A stretch of 64,000 nt of DNA from Poa pratensis (lineage: Eukaryota > Streptophyta > Magnoliopsida > Poales > Poaceae): positions 45,139,642 through 45,203,641 of the forward strand of contig CAMZMU010000080.1 of NCBI GenBank assembly GCA_947311845.1, written 5' to 3'. Position 1 is the stretch's first letter, and the number at the start of each line of letters is the position of its first letter. The notes under the pieces were generated by a model that searched no databases, had not been told where the DNA came from, and saw only the letters and a list, made by a program, of their open reading frames with translations. This document shows, in pieces, positions 34,313 through 45,719 of this stretch. The translations under genes and the position numbers were made by a program.

Positions 34313-35515
34313 TTTTTTTTTTCTGAAACGCCAGGCAAAAGATTTGCCCGTTCCATTGATTAAGAAGAGAGAGGTGCTCGGTTAATTACGGAAAACCAGG
34401 CGAAAACCGGTACAAGAAAGACACACATGCCGGTCCCGAGACCGCGCCTCCATCGGGTCGCCGTGACAAGACGAGACCCACCACACCTAAGATGCTGGAT
34501 CGACACCCACACCGGGCTAAGATTCGCCGAGCCTACGGCTCTACCGCCCAAGCGATCAGAGCAAACACCTAAAACATAGAAGCTTTGGAGCCGCTGCTCA
34601 GACTACAACCTGCACTAGACATTTGGCATGGTCTTCACGGCGGAAGGCTTTTTTTTTTTTTTTCCTTCGGGCACCCTTGGACTTGAGACTTGGCAGCTTC
34701 TTCTTCTGATGCGCGATACGGCCGCTGCGGCGAGGAGTGTCAAGCATCCCTCCTATGGTCTTCTTTGGTGCCGGCGTGGACAGGAATGACACGGGCACGT
34801 GCTTTGTCACAGAGGCGATGAATCGCTGGACTGACCATGAATCATGCGCTATGGGGCCAAGGACCAGGTCCATGCAATCTTCCTGGGGAGACGGAGGGTG
34901 CGCAATACCCTCAGACGGGACCGTCGGCGCTGGCAAGGGCGGGGTCATGGGCATTCCCAATGCCGCAGGCTCGAAATCAGCAGAGATGTCACGCACCAGG
35001 TGGGGGAGTCGTTGCGGGACAGGAAGATCAAACACTGTGACCCCACGGGAGAGGGTGGCGAGCTAGATGGCGTGACGGAGGTGAACGTCGGGGAGGTGTC
35101 TGCGGTGATCGGCGTATCCTCGTTCCAGGCTTCATGCCCTCCATGTAGAGGCATCGAGTCATGGGTCCCAACTAGCCCCACAACAGCACTTGGTGGCCCA
35201 GCGCCAGCAGCCACAACAACATGAGGGAGAGGCCCCTCGGCAGGAGAACACAGGTGGGGGGACGCTCCAGCTCTAGCGAGGCGATATCGAGTCTGGCAAC
35301 GAGCTCTTCTGCACACTCCTGGAACGAGTACGCACAGCCAAGCCAGGAGCACAGAGCGGCAACATCCTCCTTTAACGGCTGAAGGGCCTTATCCAGAGTG
35401 GTGTTGAGGTCGTTGTGAAGGAGGTGTCCCTACTCCCTACTCGGCAAGGGCGTGGCGAAGCTCCACGGTAGCGACATTGGCTCAGGCCGGCGAGGCAGCA
35501 CGGCGACACCCAAGA
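34313..35515 (-). mobile_element. L1-type LINE fragment, 3' end plus ORF1-like remnant
   Basis: On the minus strand the element ends AATCAATGGAACGGGCAAAT, then CTTTTGCCTGGCGTTTC and a poly(A) (plus-strand T run, 34313-34322). This is a typical 3' tail of grass LINEs. Upstream are remnants of a basic ORF1-like protein. Its 5' end meets CACTA transposase sequence at about 35515. A clear target-site duplication is not visible. Confidence 0.65.
34598..35352 (-). pseudogene. LINE ORF1/gag-like C-terminal remnant
   Basis: Two overlapping minus frames (35352-34945 and 35035-34598). The second contains DTPRRSGRIAHQKKKLPSLK and a Lys/Arg tract (GARRKKKKKAFRRED), resembling the basic C-terminus of ORF1-like proteins of grass LINEs, which bind RNA. 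No zinc knuckle or endonuclease is seen. A frameshift separates the halves. Confidence 0.4.
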
Positions 35516-35519
35516 GGGG

Positions 35520-37385
35520 GGCAGTAATAGTCATTCTTCTTAACCCTTTTGGCATTGTGACCGTCCGTCTCCTCATCCGACTGTCCGTCATCCCCCTTTT
35601 GGCGTCCCCCATGAAGCTCTTCCCTGATGTTCATATGTATCAGATCCCATCTTGCTTTCGGCCCATCTTTGGTCATGTCCGACATGTTGAGCACAGTGCC
35701 AAACAAACTCTCGAACACATTCTTCGTGATATGCATTAGATCAAGACAATTTGGGGTACAGAAGATGGGCCAGTATGGCAAGTCCCAAAACACAGACCTC
35801 ATCTTCCATACACCACGGAGTGGTTTTGGCGCCTTTCGCTTCTTTCCCGGCTCAGGGCACTCTTCCCAACCATTCAGCAACTCATAAATTTCATCGCTGC
35901 TCCTCTTATGTGGAGGTTCTCGAAGCTCATCTTCACTGTTGAAAAGGTCTCCACGCCTCCTCCATGGGTCTTTATTGCGTAGCCACCTTCGATGGCCTAT
36001 GTAGACGGTTTTCGAAGAACCGACTTTCTTAAGCTGGTGGAATGTCGGATCATCCATGCAACTGACGCATCCGTTATGTCCGTGGCACACCTGGCCACCA
36101 ACGTATCCGCAGCCGGGCAAATCGTGCACCGTACAGAGCAAGGCAGCTCTCATAGGGAAATACTGTTCTGCGACGGCGTCCCAAGTGGAGACCCCTTCTC
36201 GCGCCCATAACGTGTCTAGCTCATCTTTCAGTAGCTTCAGATACAGATTGATGTCGCTGCCTGTATGTACTTCCTTTTCATGCACAACCAGGGGGAGGTT
36301 GTATATCCATACAAACACGGGCCATGTGCTGTGTGTACTGCTCTGGTTGCCAAACGGATTGAGACCGTCGGTACTCGCACACAACCTGATGTTCCTTGGC
36401 TCTTCTCCAAACTCTGGATCGTGAGCGTCTAATGCTTTCCACTGGCTTGCATCCGAAGGGTGTGTCAGAATTATCTTTTCACTCCGCTCTGAATCTTTCA
36501 GCACTGCCGCCCTTCTTTCTGCGTGCCAGCGCATTCGCTTTGCTTTCTTACTGTCTACGAAATATCGCTGCAGACGAGGAATGAGCGGAAAGTACCACAC
36601 AACTGTGCGAGGGGCTTTCTTCCCTTTCTTGTATCGAGCAGCCTTGCACACTGGACATTTGATCTGTTCCTCGTCCTCTTTCCGAAAAACGTAGCAGTCG
36701 TTGATGCACACATGGTACCTCTCGTGCGGTAAATCGAAGGGGCACACGACTTTCTTGGCTTCGTCACAATTTTTAGGACACGTGTTGCCCTTCGGAAGGA
36801 TACCGTGCAAGTCTTTCAGATTAGCGTCGATGCTTTTATCGCTCCATTTGTGTCTTGTCTTCATGTGCAGAACATCAAGCGATACTTTCAAGCGGGACTC
36901 TTCCGGGTCGCAGCCTGGATACAACGGAGTATTCGAGTCTATCTCCAGTTGCGCCAGCTTAGATTGCGTGTTAGTCGTCTTCTTTAGAAACAGTTCTTGT
37001 AGATGAGGGTCCCGCACGACTGAAGTTAGCGGTGTCCGCCTCTTCTGGTACCACATGTTCTTCATCACCGTCTTCTCCAACATGATCTTGTTGGGGATCA
37101 GGCTCTTCGTCTTTTTGCCCCTCATCATTATTGTCTTGCTGCCCTTCCTGTCGCCGCCCCATGGATTTCATTATCTTCTATCCACTGAGTGTGGCCATCC
37201 ATGAAACCACGCCTGAGCATGTGAGTCAGCAAATCTCCGGTAAAGGGGCTGATGACGCACTCCAATTTGAATTTTCGACACGGACATTGTATGTCTTTGC
37301 GTTTATTTCGCAACATGTCTTCCGTTGCGTGTCTCAAGTATGTATTCACGACACGTTCACTCATAATAACCATTATTACCTGCAC
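35520..37385 (-). pseudogene. CACTA TNP2-like transposase, 3' truncated
   Basis: The N-terminal Transpos_assoc part is 37385-37128 (KDIQCPCRKFKLECVI, LRRGFMDGHTQWI), which should bind zinc or DNA. A frame change near 37128 leads into a 548-codon frame (37128-35482). It carries PLYPGCDPEESRLKVSLDVL, LPKGNTCPKNCDEAKKVVC, the Cys pairs of IKCPVCKAARYKKGK, then the Transposase_21 core (WPVFVWIYNLPLVVH, VHDLPGCGYVGGQVCHGHNG, FCTPNCLDLMHITKNV). Homology stops after VKKNDYYCPP; the last codons (GCRRAASPA) come from the neighbouring LINE. The usual length is 700-1,000 residues, so at least a third is missing. It once cut at CACTA termini; this copy cannot. Confidence 0.9.
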
Positions 37386-37959
37386 GTTGTAGAATCAAGA
37401 CAATAATTAAGCACCATTTTATATTTTATCGGGTTTCATGAAAAATTTCGCCATGACCTTCCTACAAATAGGACCTAAGGAGAGTGCCAAAATTTACCAA
37501 AACAGAAATGAATCAACATTCCGGCAGGATATTGGCACCTCATTGTTAATTTCACACATCACAACACAAATTCATCCATCACAACACAATTTCACACATT
37601 CCAAGCCATTTCATCATTTCGCATGGATACGAGCGCATTATCCGACCAAACTTTACAAATATGCATTTATATCAATACAATTTCACCTTAATAAGTTAAA
37701 CACACGTCAAAATAACCGCGGGAGTCGACCGGAGATGGATATCTTGTAAAAATCTAGATCTTGAAATAGGAGTGGTTTGAGTGGATTTTTTTTTGTCAAA
37801 GTTGGATGTGGGAGAGAGATTTAGTGGGATCTATCAACTAAATAAGTTTTTGTTGGCTAAAATTGGTGCATTAGAAGGGGGAAATGAGCCAAAAAAGAGC
37901 AAAACTCGAGCTAGTGAGAGAAGCAAGTGTGAGGTGCCAATAATGGTGGGTGGTGGTAG

Positions 37960-38370
37960 GTGGGCGAACTTATGCATATTCCTAGGTTATCGCTGGCGGA
38001 CGGCATGCCTTGCCCGCTAGCGGTACTTACCTTTCTGCTGGCGGACGGTGTGGCGCGCCCGCCAGTGGTAATTTGCTCGTTTCTGGGCCCAGCTGAGCCA
38101 ACTACCGCTGGCGGGCACGCCACACCGTTTGCCAGCGGAAAGTTAAGTACCGCTGGCGAACACTGCAGCCGTCCGCCAGCGCTAGTTAGCCCCGCCTGCT
38201 GGCGCCCGCGTGACACTACCGCTGGCGTACACTATTTTTCGCCCGCCAGCGGTAGACCAGGTACCAGTGGCGGGCACTGTAATCCCTCCGCCGGCGGTAA
38301 TAGCGCTGGCAGACGCCCATGGCCGTCCGCCATCGGTAGCGTGGTGGCTATAGGCATATTCCTACTAGTG
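37960..38370. repeat. CACTA subterminal repeat array
   Basis: About a dozen copies of TACCGCTGGCGG / CCGCCAGCGGTA in both orientations within 400 bp (for example 37992, 38029, 38057, 38107, 38150, 38217, 38244), ending at CACTAGTAGG (inverse). Such arrays are binding sites for the element's TNPA-type protein. Confidence 0.85.
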
Positions 38371-39259
38371 GGAGGGTGTGCGCGCGCGGCGCGGTCGGTC
38401 ATGGCCCTCGGAAGTATTGTCTCGACGCTCGTGCCGACCACCACCGGGGACATCAACGTCGAGGTCGTTTCGGCCTTCGCGCGATAGAGGAGGTGCAACA
38501 ATCTAGGCCCAAGAACGGGCACCTCGGGCGGTTGGGGAATACGTAGACCGATCCATCGTGCTAGCACGAGCAGGAGGACAGTCAAAAGGCTTCGATTTGG
38601 GACGACGAGGGCAGAAGCGCTCGCGGTGGCCGGACTCGTCGCATAATGGTAGGTAACCTAACTGAGTAGGTTCATGTGGTATTACCAATAGAGACAGATT
38701 GCAAGAAACTATTGTTGTTGAAGATTTTTAGACGAAAAGGCTAATATATAATTGAACAGTCAAATATTGAGACAGCGAGACTGGTGATGTAAGTTCATGT
38801 TCCTAATTAAGATCTGATGCAAATTATACAAGTTGTCTTACGTGGTTGATCATGTCGGAAGATATTCTTCTATGAATTCTTAATTTGTAGCTAAGCATGA
38901 TGATTAGAAACCTAGTCAGGTGGTTGGAATAGCCTATTCATCATCACAAATTCACACATGCGAACAGGTTAGAGCAATCCCCACTTGGCAACTCTATTGT
39001 GTAAGATTAGGCAAAGCTTCCGGGAGAATAATTGAGGACGAAAGAAAGGATTAGCTATTTCCATGCCCTCACAGTTTGGTCTGTCACTTGCTTTCTTGTC
39101 TCCAATCATCAACAACAAAAGGTAATAAACACAAAAAGAAACATGGAAGTGTTCTTGTGAGGAAGCAGCTATGTTGGGCTTCAGTGTCTACCACTGACTG
39201 ACCCTGAAAAAAAGAAAAAATTGTTTCTCTTGTGGTCTTACGGTATGTATATACTATGA
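38371..39259. other. flank between CACTA end and duplicated block
   Basis: 38371-38690 carries a minus-strand fragment with CDESGHRERFCPRRPKSK, loosely like a CCHC zinc knuckle of a gag/LINE ORF1 protein (low confidence). 38690-39259 is AT-rich and without recognised features. Confidence 0.35.
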
Positions 39260-39493
39260 AGCTCCAGGAGCACAACCTTACTTTGGTTGATGAAGATGGA
39301 AGTTGAAGTGCTCCTCTTTGCTAGAGGAAAAATCATCGGTTAGAAATGATTTGAATGTCCTACAAATCAGAATGATGTTTTCCTTATCATGTATGCATGT
39401 GCACGCAAGAGGCTATCGTTTTCTACTTCTTAGACTGGACCCAACATGCCATGGTCCATGGAAACAAGTCTTTGGCACCATTGATAGCTTTTA

Positions 39494-39875
39494 TAGGCTG
39501 CAAAAGTGGGGAACTTGCGCACCCAAGTGCACCTGGAATTATCCACAAGAGTTGCCCTCTTCTTTTGGAAGTTTTTATGTTTGTCGACAAGCAAGGTTTA
39601 ATGGTAGATTACCTTCCTAGCACACCGTAGAGATAGGACTGTCCATTTCCCCAATTAGTGAGTTCTCACGATGGACTACAATGAGCAGCCATAAAAGACG
39701 AAATGAAAAAAAATCTTGCATTCCTCTTGAAAAGAGTAAAGGTTTGAAAACAGACAAACAAAAATCATCACATTGAACGACTGTCTTTAACCTCAGAAAA
39801 AAATCGGGTGTGAAATTCCAGCACAACAGTTTTCATACGGACCGGCTGCATTCTTTGCACAGGTACAGAATTTCT
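39494..39875 (+). repeat. 382-bp module, first of three copies
   Basis: TAGGCTGCAAAAGTGGGGAA to ACAGAATTTCT. It recurs at 40850-41231 and 46288-46669 almost unchanged. Each copy has a short frame ending KSCPLLLEVFMFVDKQGLMV then DYLPSTP and, antisense, a 69-codon frame beginning MCWNFTPDFFLRLKT. I recognise neither, and they look like chance frames. In this copy the module directly follows GATAGCTTTTA with no insert between, so the join is the empty site of the 45720-46287 element. Confidence 0.85.
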
Positions 39876-40669
39876 TAGCGTGTTTGGTTGGAGGGAATTG
39901 TCAAGAGGGATTGGGAATTGAAGGGGTGTGGGAGTAAAACTGCCTCGTATGGTTGGGGTCAAGGGGAGTTGCGAGCGGAAGAGGCAAGGGAATTCAGCAG
40001 GCCAACTCCCTCTATCTATTCCCTGGGTACCCCCTGGTAATTCAGCTGAGATTGGGAATTGGTGAAGAAAATAAATATTTGCACCGTCCCAGGATGGAAG
40101 GAACTGAGAAAACCAGCGAAAATCTTTGCCAATGCGCGGCAAACTCCTCGGTAAATAAGCCTCCAGCAGCGGCGCCGTTCCTGATTTTGCGAGCAATTCC
40201 CATCACGGCATCACGAGGTCATCGTCAGATATATTCCCGTTTCTAAAATCCTAATTTCGTTTTCCTCCTTCACGTCTTTGACCATGTCGATTTGTTTCTG
40301 TACGTGTGTGCTGGTGCTTCAGGAATCAATGAAGAAGCTAAACCTACAAGGATCTCTGTTAAAATCTGGCGAGGGTTGACAAGCGTCTACGCGTGCGGCC
40401 GGAAGTTTCCCCGTCTCCCTCGGCGAGGGTTGTTAATTGGGCAGGCTACGTTAGCAGCGTTAAAGCGTCCTTCCGTGAGGCCGCGGTGGACGCCGGCGAG
40501 CTGCCCGCAGTCACAGGACGACAACCAGCGAACCAAAAAGACATCCTGTGAACTCCCCCTACCAATTCCCAACCCATACCAAACGGGGGATTAGGACGAA
40601 TAATCAACTTCCCAAGCCTAATCTCCCAATTAACTCCCTCCTCTAAACTCCCAATCCCTTTCCCCTTAG
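39876..40669. mobile_element. unclassified insert with imperfect inverted ends
   Basis: A 794-bp stretch only in the left copy. It opens GCGTGTTTGGTTGGAGGGAA. Near its right side it has the partial inverse AATTCCCAACCCATACCAAA (about 40567-40586). TTA occurs at both outer joints (39875-39877, 40666-40668), which would suit a PIF/Harbinger or similar MITE, but the extreme ends do not pair. The middle is GC-richer, with 100-codon frames and no motif. Confidence 0.45.
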
Positions 40670-40849
40670 GACGAGCAAAGTGTTGAATTGTAATATCTAT
40701 ACAAATAATAACTATGCATTGTGGAGGATGCAATGTGTGTGGACTATATTGTCCGCACATTTTTACACGGTTTAAATATGAAATTTATTGCTCTGGTAGG
40801 AATGATATTTATATTTTTGAGACGTGCGTTGCACGTACACGGCTATTAA
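40670..40849 (+). mobile_element. 3' 180 bp of the 45720-46287 element
   Basis: Identical by eye to 46108-46287, from GACGAGCAAAGTGTTGAATT to GTGCGTTGCACGTACACGGC then TATTAA. Only the right part of the element is present; the left joint is with the unclassified insert. Confidence 0.8.
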
Positions 40850-41884
40850 TAGGCTGCAAAAGTAGGGAACGTGCGCACCCAAGTGCACCTGGAATTATCC
40901 ACAAGAGTTGCCCTCTTCTTTTGGAAGTTTTTATGTTTGTCGACAAGCAAGGTTTAATGGTAGATTACCTTCCTAGCACACCGTAGAGATAGGACTGTCC
41001 ATTTCCCCAATTAGTGAGTTCTCACGATGGACTACAATGAGCAGCCATAAAAGACGAAATGAAAAAAAATCTTGCATTCCTCTTGAAAAGAGTAAAGGTT
41101 TGAAAACAGACAAACAAAAATCATCACATTGAACGACTGTCTTTAACCTCAGAAAAAAATCGGGTGTGAAATTCCAGCACAACAGTTTTCATACGGACTG
41201 GCTGCATTCTTTGCACAGGTACAGAATTTCTGGTTTTTGTTCAAACAAGAAAAATTAATGCTTGACAAGTACATCTCCCATGGCTGCCCATATTTTCCGC
41301 ACACAGTAGGTCCTACACAGAACGAACCACAGAGAATTTATGGAAGAAAACGTTGGAAAGATAGAAATGGATGCATTTATGCGCTGCAGATTGTGCGGTT
41401 GTAAAGAAAGACAAACAAACGAGAGGATCTAATTCAGAAAGCAGAGCTAATGCCATACTTTGGTGGCACTACATTATCATCAATTATTCATCGCCATCTA
41501 TCATGAGTACATCGTCGATCAGGGGCAATGGTCATCAGCAAGCGTGCTTTCAATTCGGGACAGCTGGTGTTGTGGGGGGAGGGGTGTGAATGCATAAAGC
41601 GACCCATCGAAAAGGTGGTGATGGGCAAGAAGCCAAGAAGAGAGACGTCCTGGTCTCCAATCAAACAACGGGGCCCTTAAGTTTCGATGGTTATATGGAG
41701 GGGATGCTTGGACCCCGTGTGCAGAAAAGCTAAAAGTGATCGAGAGAGGATTTGTGACACCCGAGGTCTAGTGAGTTCGGTTTTAATAAAAATTGAAAAC
41801 GCCAGTTTGAAGTTACGAAAAATCCAAAAAAATATCTGTGAATACTTACACATGTTATATATACTTGTGCAAGTTCCGGTAAAG

Positions 41885-42365
41885 AAAACATTCTATTTGG
41901 GCTGCAGAAAAAAAAATAAATTTGTGGTGTTTTGGCTTCCGGGTACACATGCACCCGTTATTTAAAATGCATTTTAAACACATTTTTGAATGTCAAAAAT
42001 TTCAAAAGAAATGCTCTCTCATAGATTTTAACATCCTATCTGTTCATAAAGTCGTTTCACGAAAAATCAATATTTTCTGTGGCTTGTGTAAAAAAGACAA
42101 GTTTTGTTGTTAAAATAAGTCTTTTCGTGAGTCATGGTTTTGTCTTCTTTACACAGCCCACAGAAAATATCGGTTTTTCATGAAACGACTTTGTGAGCAC
42201 GTAGAATGTGAAGATGTATCCGCAAAATTTTATTTAGAAAATTTTCAACATTTCAAAATGTATTTTTTAAATACCGGGTGCATATGCACCCTGGAGCCAA
42301 AGGGGATTCCACAAAAGATTCTTATTTTATTAGAAAGTTTGTGTTTTTCGTGTAGCCTAAAAAAC
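41885..42365. repeat. fold-back (long inverted repeat), left copy
   Basis: Two arms of about 200 bp pair across a ~45-bp centre. Left-arm landmarks GGTGTTTTGGCTTCCGGGT, CACATGCACCC and AAAGTCGTTTCACGAAAAAT, TTTTCTGTGGCTTGTGTA reappear inverted as TACACAGCCCACAGAAAATA, TTTTTCATGAAACGACTTT and GGGTGCATATGCACCCTGGA. It is probably a fold-back or long-TIR DNA element that lost its transposase. Non-coding. Confidence 0.75.
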
Positions 42366-43049
42366 AACTTGTGCATATATAATTTTATATATTATTTCAG
42401 TATTTTATACATGAAAAAACATTTTCTTTTGATTTTTTCTAAACGAGAGCACTAGTGCTCACGTGCAAATAGCAGTTTTCGAAAATGATCTGACTAGACT
42501 TGGCTCGAAACCGTGCTTTCGAGTGCACGTAACTTTATGTAATCCGATTCTTCATTTATTGGGTTTGGAAGATTTCGAAATAGTAAGGATGGTATCCCAT
42601 GAACCAGAACGTTTCGTTTGGAAATCTGTTCATCGGCAACGTCGCGCCTCATTTTTGTTTAATCAATAAAGCTCCCTTGTTGTTGGAAAAAAAATTAAAA
42701 TAAAGATTACGCAGACAAAGGAAAAAAATTATTGGTGAGGAGGCGACTTTCCACCTACCCGAGTTCCAATCCTCGTGCTCGTAATTTTGGTAATATTGCA
42801 TCACTCTTTTATTAAAAATGACAATGACTTATTTACTTATAGTTATATAGAACCGGTATTAAAACAATTGGCATGGTTAATTGGGCCCTCTCATTAACCT
42901 GATTCGTTGGTTTGGCCTGCTTGGCTACTTGGTCTAGAGCCCGTTTGCTAGGTCAGCTAGCCACCTGCGGGGAAATTGGTTATGCACCATGCAGATAACC
43001 AGTTGTCGACTCTCTGAGTAGAGGCCCATTAGCGCAGGCACCATACCCA

Positions 43050-43320
43050 TCACATCCACGAATATGAATTCGTTCCCCTAAAACAAAACGAATATGATAT
43101 TTTTTTAACCCGCCATTCTCGGCATTTTATCATCAACTCGCGGTACATATCTGATTGAACAGCAGCGATCAGAAAGTCAGGGATTACACTGAAATCAAAT
43201 ACAGGAGCAGCTAAATTCAACGCCGCTCGCGTAGACGCCTGAGCTGTCCAATTGGCACTCCTTCGGACAAACTGCACCTTGAATCCCTGCAAGTTTGAGA
43301 GCTGTAGTTTCATCTCTATG
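43050..43320 (-). pseudogene. RNase H-like (RVT_3) 3' end, left copy
   Basis: The minus frame MKLQLSNLQGFKVQFVRRSA, NWTAQASTRAALNLAAP is the end of a plant RVT_3 RNase H-like domain (compare v.hv.R.aN..AD.LA). The final catalytic Asp position reads Gln. Upstream it is interrupted by the Copia LTR at 43321; the rest of the domain is found only on the far side of the Copia element, at 57171-57700. Confidence 0.7.
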
Positions 43321-43507
43321 TGTTAATCGACGTAGGTGGAAGCGATAGCCTTCCAGGCTTCGCGTTTCGTGTTAATATCAAACAAGGCAAGTACATGGGG
43401 GCGGTCGAGAGGGGCAACCGAGCCAGGGAGGAATACGTACATGACTTGGAGTACTACTCCATATTCATGTACATACGTACATAGAGGTGTGCAATCTATT
43501 TCTAACA
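43321..43507 (-). repeat. Copia 3' LTR, left copy (187 bp)
   Basis: The plus strand runs TGTTAATCGACGTAGG to TTTCTAACA. It is preceded by CTATG (43316-43320), the same 5 bp that flank the complete element at 52362 and 57171. Confidence 0.9.
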
Positions 43508-45484
43508 GCCTCCCTTAATCACAACCTTCAGAAATGTTGAGATTACGCTTGAATTCATTCAGATTCTTGACTGGCAATACCTTGGTGAAGCCATCTGCAA
43601 ATTGATCTTTGCTTGATATGAATTTGATGTCCAACATTTTATTGGCAACTCTCTCTCTGACAAAATTATAGTCAATTTCAATGTGCTTAGTCCTAGCATG
43701 AAAAACAGGATTAGCAGATAAATATGTGGCACCCAAGTTATCACACCATAGACATGGTTTATTTCTTAGTGTAACACCAAGTTCACCAAGAACAGTTTCA
43801 ACCCATATCAATTCAGCTGTAGCATTTGCAAGAGCTTTGTATTCAGCTTCAGTGCTTGACCTAGATACTGTCTTCTGGTTTCGAGCACTCCAAGAGACCA
43901 AGTTTGGCCCAAGGAATATGGCAAAGCCTCCAGTAGACCTCCTGTCATCAAGGCAGCCTGCCCAGTCTGCATCTGAGAAGGCACTGAGAAGACTAGAAGA
44001 GGACCTCTGAAATGTCAGTCCAACATGTAGTGTGCCCTTTACATAGCGTAAGATCCTTTTTGCAGTTGTCCAATGAGTAGAGGTAGGAGCATGTAGCAAC
44101 TGACAAATTTTGTTTTCTGAAAAGGATATATCAGGACGTGTCAATGTCAAGTATTGCAATGCACCTACAACACTTATGTAATGTGTGCTATCATCAGACA
44201 ATTTATCGGTTGAAGATAAAGGTGTAGGACAGGAGGTGCACTTTGTTATACCAACTTTTAGCAAGCAAATCAGCAGCATACATTCCCTGAGTAAGAAACA
44301 AGCCATTTTGAGTTTTCTTTACCTCAATTCCCAAAAAGAAGTGTAGATCTCCCAAGTCCTTTAACGCAAAATCATCATTCAGGTCACGAAGGAGAGCAGA
44401 AATGGCTGGATCTGTTGAGCTTGTATCTACGATATCATCAACATAGATTAGAACAAAGATCATAATACCAGACTTGTTATAGAGAAACAATGAAGTATCT
44501 ACTTTGGAAGGAGTAAACCCAAGTTGTTGCAACTTGGTACTGAGTCTAGAATACCATGCATGAGGGACTTCTTTGAGCCCATATAATGCTTTGTCAAGTT
44601 TGCATATATAATGTGGAGTTTGAGAGTTTTCGAAGCCTGGGGTTGTTTCATGTATACTTCCTCCTCCAGAACGCCATGCAAAAACGCGTTCTTGACATCT
44701 AGCTGTCGCAAACTCCAACCTCTGGAAACAGCAACTGCCAGTACAATACGGATAGTTGCAGCTTTGACCACAGGTCTGAAGGTATCTTCATAATCTATTC
44801 CATACCGTTGCTTGAATCCTTTTACAACACATGTCAATTGTCCCATCGGCACTTTTCTTAATACGATACACCCACTTACAGTCAATAAGATTCTTTGTAC
44901 AATGCGGAGGGACAAGATGCCATGTTTTGTTCTCCATAAGAGCATTGTATTCTTCTTCCATCGCCTTGCGCCAATGATCACTCTCAAGAGCCTCCGATAG
45001 TGTACGAGGTTCATCTGAAGACGCAAATAAACACCATCTAACAGTACCATCAGTAATTATACGTGGCTGACGGATACCTTTTTGCAGTCGTGTACGAGGT
45101 TCTGGAGGCGGAGGAGGGATCGGTGACGCAGAAGACTGTGCACGGGAGCTGGCCACAGAAGATCCTGGGCTAGCACCTGGGGACCCGCCACTGTCCGTGT
45201 CAGCAGACAAGGAGGTGACGAGCGAATCTTCAGCTGTCTGCAGCGGCGACGTGTCGACGTCGTGTTCGTCAGGGCGAAAAGGGGACCGCGGCGGGGTCCG
45301 TGACGGCCCAGGCGGGGTCCGCGAGTGCGACTTGTCCGTGTCACGTTCGTCGGGGCGAAAGAAGACTGCGGCGGGGTGTGCGATGGCGACCCAGACGGGG
45401 TCAGCGTGGGCGACGTGTCGGTGTCGATTTTGTCGGAGGGAGAGGACGGCGCGTCAGGCGAGGCGGGGTCCCCCTCGGGATCAG
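43508..45484 (-). pseudogene. Copia pol (RT-RNase H), left copy, cut by duplication junction
   Basis: Minus strand. 45210-44788 holds the linker and start of RT ([20 protein letters not shown]). 45050-44499 and 44718-44203 carry RT ([38 protein letters not shown] with YVDD intact, [20 protein letters not shown]). 44306-43515 holds the RNase H ([54 protein letters not shown]) and ends NISEGCD. A missing G near 44635 and another slip near 44240 break the frame. Integrase, protease and gag are absent because the duplicated block ends at 45484. Unlike the right copy, the RNase H is complete here. Confidence 0.9.
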
Positions 45485-45719
45485 GAGCTCCAGGAGCACA
45501 ACCTTACTTTGGTTGATGAAGATGGAAGTTGAAGTGCTCCTCTTTGCTAGAGGAAAAATCATGGGTTCGAAATGATTTGAATGTCCTACAAATCAGAATG
45601 ATGTTTTCCTTATCATGTATTCATGTGCACGCAAGAGGCTATCGTTTTCTACTGCTTAGACTGGACCCAACATGCCATGGTCCATGGAAACAAGTCTTTG
45701 GCACCATTGATAGCTTTTA

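Larger units (their letters stand above)
35516..38370 (-). mobile_element. CACTA (En/Spm) transposon, 5' portion
   Basis: The element is reversed: its 5' terminus is at 38370, where the plus strand ends CCTACTAGTG (inverse CACTAGTAGG). Subterminal repeats (37960-38360) come next, then about 550 bp of AT-rich DNA, then a TNP2-type transposase. The gene and element are cut at about 35515-35520 by the LINE junction. The distal half, with TNPD 3' exons and the TNPA region, is missing. Confidence 0.9.
39260..45484 (+). repeat. tandem segmental duplication, left copy
   Basis: It starts AGCTCCAGGAGCACAACC and ends inside a Copia element at CCCTCGGGATCAG. Apart from separate insertions and deletions it matches 45486-54033 at very high identity by eye (four differences in the first ~233 bp). 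It holds a 794-bp insert plus a partial second copy of the 39494 module that the right copy lacks. It preserves the empty sites of three insertions found in the right copy. Confidence 0.9.

Noticed and set aside
34737..35224. Plus-strand frames of 100-126 codons
   Set aside because: Antisense shadows of the LINE ORF1-like remnant.
39258..39300. KLQEHNLTLVDEDG reading at the start of the duplicated block, faintly like a B3 DNA-binding domain
   Set aside because: About 14 residues before a stop and no continuation. Too short to support.
39617..39826. 69-codon minus frame repeated identically at 40973-41182
   Set aside because: Repetition comes from the duplicated module. No homology recognised, and no sign of selection can be judged from near-identical copies.
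45197..45575. Gly/Arg/Val-rich plus-strand frames near the duplication junction
   Set aside because: They are antisense to the low-complexity Copia linker and run across the duplication junction.
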